From Minisyncoccota bacterium (GTDB lineage: Bacteria > Patescibacteriota > Patescibacteriia > Patescibacteriales > UBA12465): a stretch of 50,904 nucleotides of DNA. The translations under genes were made by a program, and so were the position numbers. The stretch spans positions 1 through 50,904 of the forward strand of contig JAIPJA010000004.1 of the NCBI GenBank assembly GCA_021734405.1, read 5' to 3'. The notes below the pieces were generated by a model. It had not been told where the DNA came from, ran no database searches, and saw only the letters and a program-made list of their open reading frames with translations. Shown here piece by piece: positions 10,027 to 18,251 of the stretch. How positions within the stretch are numbered: the stretch's first letter is position 1; each line of letters begins with the position of its first letter.

Positions 10027-10323
10027 ATGCAAAAATGTAAAATCAGGCAATTAGAGGCATCAACCAGGGATTTATATGAAGCTATTTTGTTAATTGATAA
10101 TTTAGAAGAAGCTACTAGTTTTTTTAGAGATTTATTAACAGAGCAAGAAATTATTGAGTTTAGTCGTCGTTGGCAAGCAGCTAGGTTATTAGACAAGAAA
10201 GTATCTTATATAGAAATTTCTAAGATTACTTGTTTGAGTTCCACTACTATAGCTAGGATATCTCGTTGGCTTAAAAATGGTTGTGGAGGCTACAAGAAGA
10301 TGTTAAATAAAATGAAAAAATAA
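10027..10323 (+). CDS. YerC/YecD-type TrpR-like transcriptional regulator
   Basis: 98 aa; FFRDLLTEQEIIEFSRRWQAARLL.KKVSYIEISKITCLSSTTIARISRWL matches the TrpR/YerC helix-turn-helix architecture. Confidence 0.85.
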   Translation: MQKCKIRQLEASTRDLYEAILLIDNLEEATSFFRDLLTEQEIIEFSRRWQAARLLDKKVSYIEISKITCLSSTTIARISRWLKNGCGGYKKMLNKMKK

Positions 10324-10374
10324 AATTAAAATAATAAAGTTCTTTTAAAATTAATTAAATAAAAAATAAAAGTT

Positions 10375-11142
10375 ATGAACAGTAAAAACATTAACAAAGT
10401 TTTTGTAATTAATGCTGCGGGTGGCAATGCCACAGCTATTATGTTACTTAAAGAGCCTCTTAGCAGAGAAGAGTATGCTAAAATCGGTAAAAGAATGATG
10501 AATGATTTTGAGTCGTTTCAGGTTGAACAAGCAGGTTTTTTGCTTTTAGATACGATGCACTTTGAAATGAGTGGTGGTGAATTCTGTGGAAATGCTGCTA
10601 GAGCAGCTGCCATGTTGTTTTTTGATTTAAGACAATCAAATAAATTTACCATGTCAGGATTTTTAGGTGAAATAGTATCAAGAGTTAAATATACCTCTAC
10701 TGATAAAAAGATAGCTGAAGTAAGTTGTGACTTTCCCTCTTTAAATCCAGTGCCCCAATTAACCGACATTAAAAATACCAAGATAGTTGATTTGGGAGGG
10801 ATTGTGCATATAGTTGTTAATGATAATTTTCCAAAAGAAGATTATCAGCAAATTCATACAAAATTGACCGAGAGATTTAACTTGCAGAACAAAGCGGCTG
10901 TTGGGGTTGTTTGGTACAATATTTCAGGCAATGATGCGCGTATTGATCCAGTCGTTTGGGTAAAAGATATTGATAGTTTTTTTTATGAGACTTCTTGCGG
11001 TTCAGGTTCTATTGCTGTTGCCAGCGTATCTGGTGCAGAAAATATTTTTCAGCCTAGCGGTGAAAAAATTATTGTTAAAATTAATAATGAAGGAGTAAAT
11101 TTAAAAAGTGATATGGAGGTTATCTATGAAAGCGATGATTAA
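10375..11142 (+). CDS. DapF-fold amino acid racemase/epimerase, CntK (histidine racemase)-like
   Basis: 255 aa; two catalytic-Cys motifs MSGGEFCGNAARAAA and ETSCGSGSIAVASV resemble CntK more than canonical DapF. Confidence 0.7.
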   Translation: MNSKNINKVFVINAAGGNATAIMLLKEPLSREEYAKIGKRMMNDFESFQVEQAGFLLLDTMHFEMSGGEFCGNAARAAAMLFFDLRQSNKFTMSGFLGEIVSRVKYTSTDKKIAEVSCDFPSLNPVPQLTDIKNTKIVDLGGIVHIVVNDNFPKEDYQQIHTKLTERFNLQNKAAVGVVWYNISGNDARIDPVVWVKDIDSFFYETSCGSGSIAVASVSGAENIFQPSGEKIIVKINNEGVNLKSDMEVIYESDD

Positions 11143-11719
11143 GCAATTTACAGGTGATATTAATGGCCCTGTCTCTCGAGATTTTGTTAATCTTTACAAA
11201 AAGGTGTTTGCTGAGCCACCTTACTTTGAAAGCTATGAAGACTGTTGGATTTTTGAGAATATTTGGCATTATCATTTAGTTAAAGGATGTATTTTTTTGG
11301 CTTTTGATAAAGATAAATTGATTGGTTTTGGTTGCGGGGTAGGCATGGATAAAGTAGAAAAATTTTTGCCACAAAGCTCTGCCTTAGATCCACTCTTTAA
11401 AGTTAAATGTTTTTTACGGGACGAGGCTAGTGAGTATATTAACGGGAACTCTTTTTTTTATATGTCTGAAATAGGGGTAGATTCTAAATATAGAAGACAA
11501 GGGGTGGGTGGTTTACTTATAACTAGAAGATGGCTATGGGCTGCTCATAACAATTATAAGAATTATCTTATGAGAACTGATGAATTAAATAGTAATTCAC
11601 GTTCTTTGTACGAAAATTTAGGAGCAGAAATTTTACCCATCAAACAAGATGTCTCCGATCATGCCGCTATTATTAATTCTGCTAGCAAAACCAGAATTTA
11701 TTTGCATGGTTCATTGTAA
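11126..11719 (+). CDS. GNAT-family N-acetyltransferase
   Basis: IGVDSKYRRQGVGGLLITRRW acetyl-CoA motif; ATG at 11126 follows GGAGG; ORF track start is an upstream GTG at 11108. Confidence 0.8.
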   Translation: MKAMIKQFTGDINGPVSRDFVNLYKKVFAEPPYFESYEDCWIFENIWHYHLVKGCIFLAFDKDKLIGFGCGVGMDKVEKFLPQSSALDPLFKVKCFLRDEASEYINGNSFFYMSEIGVDSKYRRQGVGGLLITRRWLWAAHNNYKNYLMRTDELNSNSRSLYENLGAEILPIKQDVSDHAAIINSASKTRIYLHGSL

Positions 11720-11726
11720 CTTTTAA

Positions 11727-11760
11727 AAGCCTGTTATTTTTTACAGGCTTTATTTTTTTT
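11727..11760 (+). terminator. intrinsic terminator after GNAT gene
   Basis: AAGCCTGT-N8-ACAGGCTT then T-rich run. Confidence 0.8.
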
Positions 11761-11783
11761 AAATTTTTATTTAAAATATTAAT

Positions 11784-12500
11784 ATGGATAAAAAAATTTT
11801 AACATATAAAGAATTGCAAAAGATAAGAGCTGGTGAAAATGATGATGCTTTAGTATCATTGAATAATTATTTTCCTACAGCAATATTTTGTAAATATGAA
11901 AAATTAGACATGTTGCCTTGGTCTGGTAATCATATTTTAATTAGAGAATCTATAGCTGAAAAACTTAAAAAAGCAGCTTTTAATTTACAAAAAATAGATA
12001 AAACTTTGCAGTTTAAAGTTGTTTATGGGTATAGGCATCCCACTATTCAAAAAAAATATTTTTTAAAACAAAAAAAATTATTATCTTTAAAATATTCTAA
12101 ATTAAATAATAAAGAATTAATTAATTTAACTCATAATTTTGTAGCCTCTCCAGATGTGGCGGGTCATCCCTGTGGAGCCGCCATAGATTTAACAATAATT
12201 AAAAATGGCAAGCCCCTAGCTATGGGAACTAAAATAGCTGACTTCAATAATCCCGAAGCCATTAAAACTTTTTATAAGAAGCTTACAGAAACCCAAAAAT
12301 TAAACAGATTAATGTTAAGAAAACTTATAATGGATCAAGGGTTTGCTCCTTTTAATGGTGAATGGTGGCATTTTTCTTATGGAGATAAGGAGTGGGCATT
12401 TTATTATAAACAAAAATCCTCTCTATATTCATCTTTATCATTGACAAAAAAAGAAATATATAATATTATAAATAAAAATAAGATAAAATCGGGTGTGTAG
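11784..12500 (+). CDS. VanX/DdpX-like D-Ala-D-Ala dipeptidase (M15 family)
   Basis: 238 aa; zinc motifs AGHPCGAAIDL (SxHxxGxAxD-like) and EWWHF. Confidence 0.8.
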   Translation: MDKKILTYKELQKIRAGENDDALVSLNNYFPTAIFCKYEKLDMLPWSGNHILIRESIAEKLKKAAFNLQKIDKTLQFKVVYGYRHPTIQKKYFLKQKKLLSLKYSKLNNKELINLTHNFVASPDVAGHPCGAAIDLTIIKNGKPLAMGTKIADFNNPEAIKTFYKKLTETQKLNRLMLRKLIMDQGFAPFNGEWWHFSYGDKEWAFYYKQKSSLYSSLSLTKKEIYNIINKNKIKSGV

Positions 12501-12564
12501 CTCAGTTGGCTAGAGCAATAGATTGTGGATCTAAAGGTCGCGGGTTCGAATCCCGTCATACCCT
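12491..12564 (+). tRNA. tRNA-His (GTG anticodon)
   Basis: cloverleaf: acceptor GGGTGTG/CATACCC, D-stem GCTC/GAGC, anticodon loop TTGTGGA, T-arm GCGGG-TTCGAAT-CCCGT, position 73 = T, no encoded CCA. Confidence 0.93.
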
Positions 12565-12567
12565 CTT

Positions 12568-12595
12568 GACCTGTAAACTTACAGGTCTTTTTTTT
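12568..12595 (+). terminator. intrinsic terminator after tRNA-His
   Basis: GACCTGTA-AACT-TACAGGTC followed by TTTTTTTT. Confidence 0.9.
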
Positions 12596-12622
12596 GACAA
12601 TTTATATTTCTTTTGATAAATT
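12594..12622 (+). promoter_or_regulatory. promoter upstream of hisS
   Basis: TTGACA 12594-12599, 17-nt spacer, TAAATT 12617-12622; -35 overlaps the terminator T-run. Confidence 0.6.
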
Positions 12623-12664
12623 GAAATAATAATTTAGTTCATTGATAATTTAATACTTATAAAC

Positions 12665-14062
12665 ATGGAAAGAATAATCAAGCCAGAAAGACCGGCTGGG
12701 TTTATTGATTATAATACAGAATATTTTTTAGCCAGAGAATCTATGGTTAATAAAATAAGTAAAGTTTTCAGATCTTTTGGTTATAATCCAATTGAAACTC
12801 CATTAGCTGAATTCCTTAAAACCTTAGTTGGTACTGATGAAACTTCTAAAAATATTTTTTCATTAAGAAGTTTAAATTCGTCTTCAGGAGACGATGATAT
12901 TGCTTTGAGATTTGATCACACTGTGCCTTTCGCTCGTTTTTTAGCGGCTAATCCTTACAATAAAGAAAATCAATCAGGCATTAAATTGCCATGGAGAAGG
13001 TCCGTCTATGGTCCAGTGTTTCGTGGTGACACCCCCCAAAAAGGCAGGTTTAGGCAGTTTTATCAATTTGATATTGATGTGGCTGGCTCTTCTTCTATGC
13101 TTGCTGACGCTGAGATAGTTGCTGTTATCTATAACACATTAAAAGAGCTATCCATTTCTAACTTTGTTATTAAAGTGAATAACAGAAAAATATTAAATGG
13201 TTTTATTGATCTTCTAAACATAAAAAAAAGAGGGGAAATTAGTGCTAATGAAATTGCTATGGAGATAATGAGAATTTTAGATAAAATTCAAAAAAATTCA
13301 TGGGACATTGTAAAACAAGAATTAGCGCAAAAACCAGTTAATAAATTTGATGTTAGCCCAGGGCTTATTAAGGAAGATATTGTGAAAATTGAAAGATTCT
13401 TGCGCTTACAGGGTAGCAATGATGAAAAAATTACTCAATGTTTTTCTTTATTTTCTGGAATTAAAATTGCTGAGGATGGCTTAACAGAGTTAAGAAAAAT
13501 GTTAGAATTTTTATCATGCCAAACCGTAGATCTCGATTATGTAAAAATAGATTTTTCTGTTGCTAGAGGCTTAGATTATTACACTGGCCCAGTATTTGAA
13601 ACATTTATTAATTCAGCCCTCGAATTTGGTAGTATTTTTTCTGGTGGTCGTTATGATGAATTGTTTTCTAGATTTACAGGAAAGAAATTACCTGCCGTAG
13701 GGGCTTCGATTGGTGTTGATAGATTTTTTTCAGTTTTAAACCATTTAAATCTTCTAAACCTGAAACAAAAAAAAGTTGCCGATGTAATTATTTTACGATT
13801 ATCGGATGATGATAAATTTATTCAGGATTATCTATTTTTCGCTGATAGCTTAAGAAAATTAGGTGTAAACGCCGAGATAAGCTTATTGGAAAATAAAGAT
13901 TTTTCTGCTCAATTTAATTTTGCTATTAGTCAAAGTTATAATTACGCTTTAATTTTTGGCGAAAGAGAGCGGGAGAAAAATGTTGTTGTTATCAAAGATT
14001 TAATAAAAAGAGAACAGAAAGAATTAAAATTTTCGGAATTTAATAATTTTTTTAAATCATAA
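12665..14062 (+). CDS. hisS: histidyl-tRNA synthetase (class II, divergent motif 2)
   Basis: 465 aa; RFDHTVPFARF, FRGDTPQKGRFRQFYQFDIDVAG, ARGLDYYTGPVFE, GGRYDELF, GASIGVDR. Confidence 0.93.
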   Translation: MERIIKPERPAGFIDYNTEYFLARESMVNKISKVFRSFGYNPIETPLAEFLKTLVGTDETSKNIFSLRSLNSSSGDDDIALRFDHTVPFARFLAANPYNKENQSGIKLPWRRSVYGPVFRGDTPQKGRFRQFYQFDIDVAGSSSMLADAEIVAVIYNTLKELSISNFVIKVNNRKILNGFIDLLNIKKRGEISANEIAMEIMRILDKIQKNSWDIVKQELAQKPVNKFDVSPGLIKEDIVKIERFLRLQGSNDEKITQCFSLFSGIKIAEDGLTELRKMLEFLSCQTVDLDYVKIDFSVARGLDYYTGPVFETFINSALEFGSIFSGGRYDELFSRFTGKKLPAVGASIGVDRFFSVLNHLNLLNLKQKKVADVIILRLSDDDKFIQDYLFFADSLRKLGVNAEISLLENKDFSAQFNFAISQSYNYALIFGEREREKNVVVIKDLIKREQKELKFSEFNNFFKS

Positions 14063-14073
14063 AAATTTATATC

Positions 14074-15738
14074 ATGAATGAAATTGTAATAAATGGCCAA
14101 AATTTAAGTATCCAAGATACAATTTTGGTTGCTCGTGGTTATCACGATGGTTATCGACATCATTTTCCTTTAGTAGTTTTAGATGAAGAGATAAAAGAAA
14201 AGCTTAAAATATTTCGTGAAGCTTTAGAAGAGAGAATTGCTGCTAAAGACATTATGTATGGCGTCAATACGGGTTGCGGAATAAAAAAAGGAACTGTTAT
14301 TTCTGCTGATGAAATTAACAATTATCAGAAGCATTACATTCCTGCGCATTGTGTTGCTATTGGAGAATTTTTTCCAGAAGAAGTAGTGAGGGCAGCTATG
14401 ATTTTTAGGGTAAATTCTTTTGCCCTTGGACACTCTGGCGTTAGACTTGAGTTGTGTGAGAAAATTTTGGAATTTTACAATAAAGGTATTATTCCTTGCG
14501 TACCTTCTCAAGGCTCAGTAGGTTCTAGTGGTGATTTGTGCTTTTTAGCTCATATTTCAGCGGCATTGATAGGTTTAAAAGAACAACAAGTTTTTTTCGA
14601 GGGAGAAATAATGTCTTGTGAAGTGGCTCTTGAAAAAGCTAGAGTGCAACCGATTAGTCTAAAAGCAAAAGAGGCCATGGCTCTTACCAATGGGTCGACC
14701 TTTATTTTGGCTCAGGGTATATTAGCTATTTATGACATTGAAAATTTGATTGATACTGCTAATATAGCAGCAGCTTTGTCGTTAGAAGCTATTAGAGGAG
14801 AGATTGATGCTTTTGACGAAAGAGTTCATGCCATTAGAAAAAGCGAAGGAGCTAATAATTGTGCTCAGGTGATTAGAGATTTATGTTGCGAATCGAAAAG
14901 AATGAGTAAAGCCTCACAAGATAAAACCTTGCCAGCCGAAAAACACATCAAAAAATTTGATGTTCAAGGGAAACCTGTTCCTAGAGTCCAAGATGCCTAT
15001 TCATTTAGAGCACATGCTCAGGTTATGGGATCTGTTATGGAAGCTTTTGATTTTTGTAAAGAAATTTTTAAGAGAGAATTAAATGCTGCCACTGACAATC
15101 CTTTAATTTTTGAAGAAGGTGACGGTTTTAGAGCTATATCAGGGGGCAATTTTCATGGAGAGCCTTTAGCCCAAGCAGCAGATTTTTTAAAAATTGCTGT
15201 ACAACAATTAGCCAATATTTCAGATCGTCGCTTTTATGCGCTAACCATGCCCAGTACCAGCTACGGCTTACCAGCTGATTTAGTTGGTTTGAGTAATCCA
15301 GATTTAAATACTGGCTTAATGATTTTGCAGTATAGTACGGCTGCATTGGTAAATGAAAATAAAAGCCTTTGCCATCCAAGTGTTATTGACTCTATTCCAA
15401 CCTCAGCTAATCAGGAGGACTATGTTTCCATGGGGGCAACTTCTGCTAAGTTTTTACGTAAAGTTGTAGAAAATACGACTTATGTTGTTGCGGCGGAATT
15501 ATTAGCCGCTGCCCAAGGAATTTCCTGGACTGAAGAAGATTTAGGACCTGATTTAAGTCCTTTAGGCACTAAAACGAAACGGGCTTATAATTTTATTCGT
15601 CAATATGTAAAAGTCATGGATGATGATAGATTTATTCAAGCAGATTGGCTTAAAATCATTGAGCAGATCAAAAACCAGGAATTTGTTAGATATGTTTATG
15701 ATGACAACCCTGGTTGTCGTTATTTGCACATACATTAA
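14074..15738 (+). CDS. hutH: histidine ammonia-lyase (MIO family)
   Basis: 554 aa; YGVNTGCG, GSVGSSGDL MIO region, GGNFHGEPLAQAAD, SIPTSANQEDYVSMGA. Confidence 0.92.
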   Translation: MNEIVINGQNLSIQDTILVARGYHDGYRHHFPLVVLDEEIKEKLKIFREALEERIAAKDIMYGVNTGCGIKKGTVISADEINNYQKHYIPAHCVAIGEFFPEEVVRAAMIFRVNSFALGHSGVRLELCEKILEFYNKGIIPCVPSQGSVGSSGDLCFLAHISAALIGLKEQQVFFEGEIMSCEVALEKARVQPISLKAKEAMALTNGSTFILAQGILAIYDIENLIDTANIAAALSLEAIRGEIDAFDERVHAIRKSEGANNCAQVIRDLCCESKRMSKASQDKTLPAEKHIKKFDVQGKPVPRVQDAYSFRAHAQVMGSVMEAFDFCKEIFKRELNAATDNPLIFEEGDGFRAISGGNFHGEPLAQAADFLKIAVQQLANISDRRFYALTMPSTSYGLPADLVGLSNPDLNTGLMILQYSTAALVNENKSLCHPSVIDSIPTSANQEDYVSMGATSAKFLRKVVENTTYVVAAELLAAAQGISWTEEDLGPDLSPLGTKTKRAYNFIRQYVKVMDDDRFIQADWLKIIEQIKNQEFVRYVYDDNPGCRYLHIH

Positions 15739-15752
15739 AATGTATGTAATTT

Positions 15753-15780
15753 AAATCCCACCGTAATAGTGGGATTTTTT
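15753..15780 (+). terminator. intrinsic terminator after hutH
   Basis: AAATCCCAC-CGTAATA-GTGGGATTT TTT. Confidence 0.85.
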
Positions 15781-15843
15781 ATTTCGAACTTTTAATATAT
15801 TTTTTGGTGTGATAAACTCTAAATATAATAATATTTATTAAAT

Positions 15844-16839
15844 ATGAAAAAAATAATACCAGAAAAATTAAAAGTAGGAGATGAAATACGAGTTATAGCC
15901 CCGGCTAGTAGCTTGTCTTTGGTTTCTAAAGATGTAAAAGAATTGGCACTGAAGAGATTAGAAGACATGGGTTACAGCGTGACTTTTGGAAAATATTGCA
16001 AGGAAAATGATATTTTTTCCTCTTCATCTATTGAATCGAGAGTAAAAGATATACACGAGGCTTTTAAAGATAAAAAGGTAAAAGCTATCTTAACTGTTTT
16101 GGGAGGTTTTAACTCAAATCAACTTTTAAAATATATTGATTATAAATTAATTAGAGATAATCCTAAAATAATTTGTGGCTTTTCTGATATAACAGCTTTA
16201 AATAATGCCATATTTCAAAAAACTAAAATGATTACATATATTGGTCCCCATTTTTCAAGTTTTGGCATGAAAAAAGGATTAGATTATACTAGAGAATATT
16301 TTGTAAAATGCTTAACCTCTGATAATAGCTATAAAGTTGAACCATCAAAAAAATGGAGTGATGATGCTTGGTTTTTAAATCAAAATAAAAGAGAGTTTAT
16401 TAATAATAAAGGTCCCTTAGTAATTAATGCGGGCAGTGCGGAAGGTGTTGTTTTTGGTGGAAATTTATGCACTTTAAATCTCTTACAAGGAACAGAGTTT
16501 ATGCCTGGTATCAAAAATTCTGTATTATTTATTGAAGATGATGATTTAGTTGAAGATTCTTTTAGCATGGAATTTGATCGCAATTTACAGTCTTTAATTG
16601 ATCAGCCTATATTTAAAAATGTAAAGGCTTTGGTCATAGGAAGATTTCAGAAAAAAACTGATATTAATTTTGATAAATTAAAATATATTATAAAATCAAA
16701 AAAAGAATTAAAAGATATTCCAGTGATTGCAAATCTTGATTTTGGGCATACCACGCCTATGATTACATTTCCAATCGGAGGCAAGGTAAAAATTACTGCT
16801 AGAGGTCAGAAACTTTCTTTAGATATAATAGAGCACTAA
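15844..16839 (+). CDS. S66 family peptidase, MccF-like (LD-carboxypeptidase superfamily)
   Basis: 331 aa; LGGFNSNQLLKYIDYKLIRDNPKIICGFSDITALNNAI..TYIGPHFSSFGM. Confidence 0.85.
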   Translation: MKKIIPEKLKVGDEIRVIAPASSLSLVSKDVKELALKRLEDMGYSVTFGKYCKENDIFSSSSIESRVKDIHEAFKDKKVKAILTVLGGFNSNQLLKYIDYKLIRDNPKIICGFSDITALNNAIFQKTKMITYIGPHFSSFGMKKGLDYTREYFVKCLTSDNSYKVEPSKKWSDDAWFLNQNKREFINNKGPLVINAGSAEGVVFGGNLCTLNLLQGTEFMPGIKNSVLFIEDDDLVEDSFSMEFDRNLQSLIDQPIFKNVKALVIGRFQKKTDINFDKLKYIIKSKKELKDIPVIANLDFGHTTPMITFPIGGKVKITARGQKLSLDIIEH

Positions 16840-16870
16840 TTTAGTATTTAAAATATTATATAGTATTACG

Positions 16871-16893
16871 GCTCTCAATTAGAGAGCTTTTTT
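16871..16893 (+). terminator. intrinsic terminator after S66 peptidase gene
   Basis: GCTCTC-AATTA-GAGAGC then TTTTTTT. Confidence 0.75.
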
Positions 16894-16946
16894 ATTGACT
16901 CCCTACCTTTTTCTAGCTAATATAAGTATATATTAATATTTTTACC

Positions 16947-18149
16947 ATGAATAACTTAGACAAAGAAAAAAAAGCAGAGGAAATTGTACAAAGAGGTATA
17001 ATTTCTCAAATATTGCCTGATAAAAAAGATTTTAAAAATAAACTTGTAAAAGACAAGCTTCGCTTTTATATCGGGGCTGATCCAACTTCTACGGCTCTAC
17101 ATTTAAGCCATGCTAAAAATTACATGCTTTTAGAAGAGTTTCGACAGTTAGGACATGAGGTTATTGTTTTAATTGGAGACTTTACTGCTCGTATTGGCGA
17201 TCCTACAGATAAGGGCTCAGCCAGAGTGCAACTGAGTAAAGAAGATGTTGAAAAAAATGTTGTAGATTGGGTTAAACAAATTAAACCACTTTTAAATTTT
17301 GATGACAAAGATAATCCTGCCAAGATTATGTATAATAGTGCTTGGCTGTCTAAGTTGACCATGGAAGATGTAGTTGAATTAGCTTCTAATACTACGGTTC
17401 AACAGATGCTGGAGAGAGATATGTTTGAGAAAAGAATGAAGGAGAATAAACCCATATTTTTACATGAGTTTATGTATCCTTTAATGCAAGGTTATGATAG
17501 TGTAGCTATGGATGTAGATGTTGAGCTTTGTGGAACTGATCAAATATTTAATGCTCTAATGGGCAGGACTTTACTTAAAAAATTAAAGAATAAAGATAAG
17601 TTTGTGGTAGCTGTTAATTTAATGGAAAATCCTGTAACTGGAGAATTAATGTCTAAAAGCCGGGGCACAGGTATATTCTTGAATTTCTCTGCTAAAGAAA
17701 TGTATGGAGCAATTATGTCTCAGTCAGATGAGATGATAAAGGTGTTTTTAATAAATAATACTAGAGTTCCCTTACAGGAAATTGAGGAAATTATGAAAGC
17801 GGAAAACCCTAGGGATGCAAAAATGAGAACTGCTTTTGAAGTTGTTAAAGTTTTCCGCGGAGACAAGGAAGCTAAAGAAGCTCAAGATGATTTTATAGCT
17901 AAATTTCAAACTAAAGAAGTGCCTGATAATTTAGAAGAAATTAACTTAGGTAAAGATGAGGCCGAATTGTTTGAAATTTTAAAAGCCGGTCTTTCTAATT
18001 TAAGTAATAGTGATATTAGAAGATTAGTAGATCAAGGAGCTATTAAAATTGATGGGGAGGAGAAGAAGGATATAAAAGAGGTAATTGATATTTCTTCAGG
18101 AGTGGTGGTAAAGGCTGGGAAGAAGAATTGGTTTAAGACGGTTGGGTAG
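16947..18149 (+). CDS. tyrS: tyrosyl-tRNA synthetase
   Basis: 400 aa; GADPTSTALHLSHAKN, MSKSRGTGIFL, C-terminal S4-like domain. Confidence 0.93.
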   Translation: MNNLDKEKKAEEIVQRGIISQILPDKKDFKNKLVKDKLRFYIGADPTSTALHLSHAKNYMLLEEFRQLGHEVIVLIGDFTARIGDPTDKGSARVQLSKEDVEKNVVDWVKQIKPLLNFDDKDNPAKIMYNSAWLSKLTMEDVVELASNTTVQQMLERDMFEKRMKENKPIFLHEFMYPLMQGYDSVAMDVDVELCGTDQIFNALMGRTLLKKLKNKDKFVVAVNLMENPVTGELMSKSRGTGIFLNFSAKEMYGAIMSQSDEMIKVFLINNTRVPLQEIEEIMKAENPRDAKMRTAFEVVKVFRGDKEAKEAQDDFIAKFQTKEVPDNLEEINLGKDEAELFEILKAGLSNLSNSDIRRLVDQGAIKIDGEEKKDIKEVIDISSGVVVKAGKKNWFKTVG

Positions 18150-18251
18150 TTTTTATAAGTTATATATAATTTAAATATTATTAAAGTTTTGGCTGATGTC
18201 AAGGCTTTTTTCATTTGTTCCCCAGTTTTAAATCAGGTATAATATAAGTGT

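Noticed and set aside
10375-11142. Annotation as canonical diaminopimelate epimerase (dapF)
   Set aside because: Active-site contexts (EFCGNAAR, TSCGSGS) and absence of the typical DapF ERGxGxTxACGTG motif fit CntK-like proteins better; substrate remains unproven.
11784-12500. Possibility that the M15 ORF extension into the tRNA is an ORF-calling artefact
   Set aside because: No in-frame stop exists before 12498, so the overlap is real at the sequence level, although the last residues are likely functionally irrelevant.
14224-14511. Antisense 95-aa ORF in hutH (also 15134-15379)
   Set aside because: Overlaps the conserved HAL core; shadow ORF.
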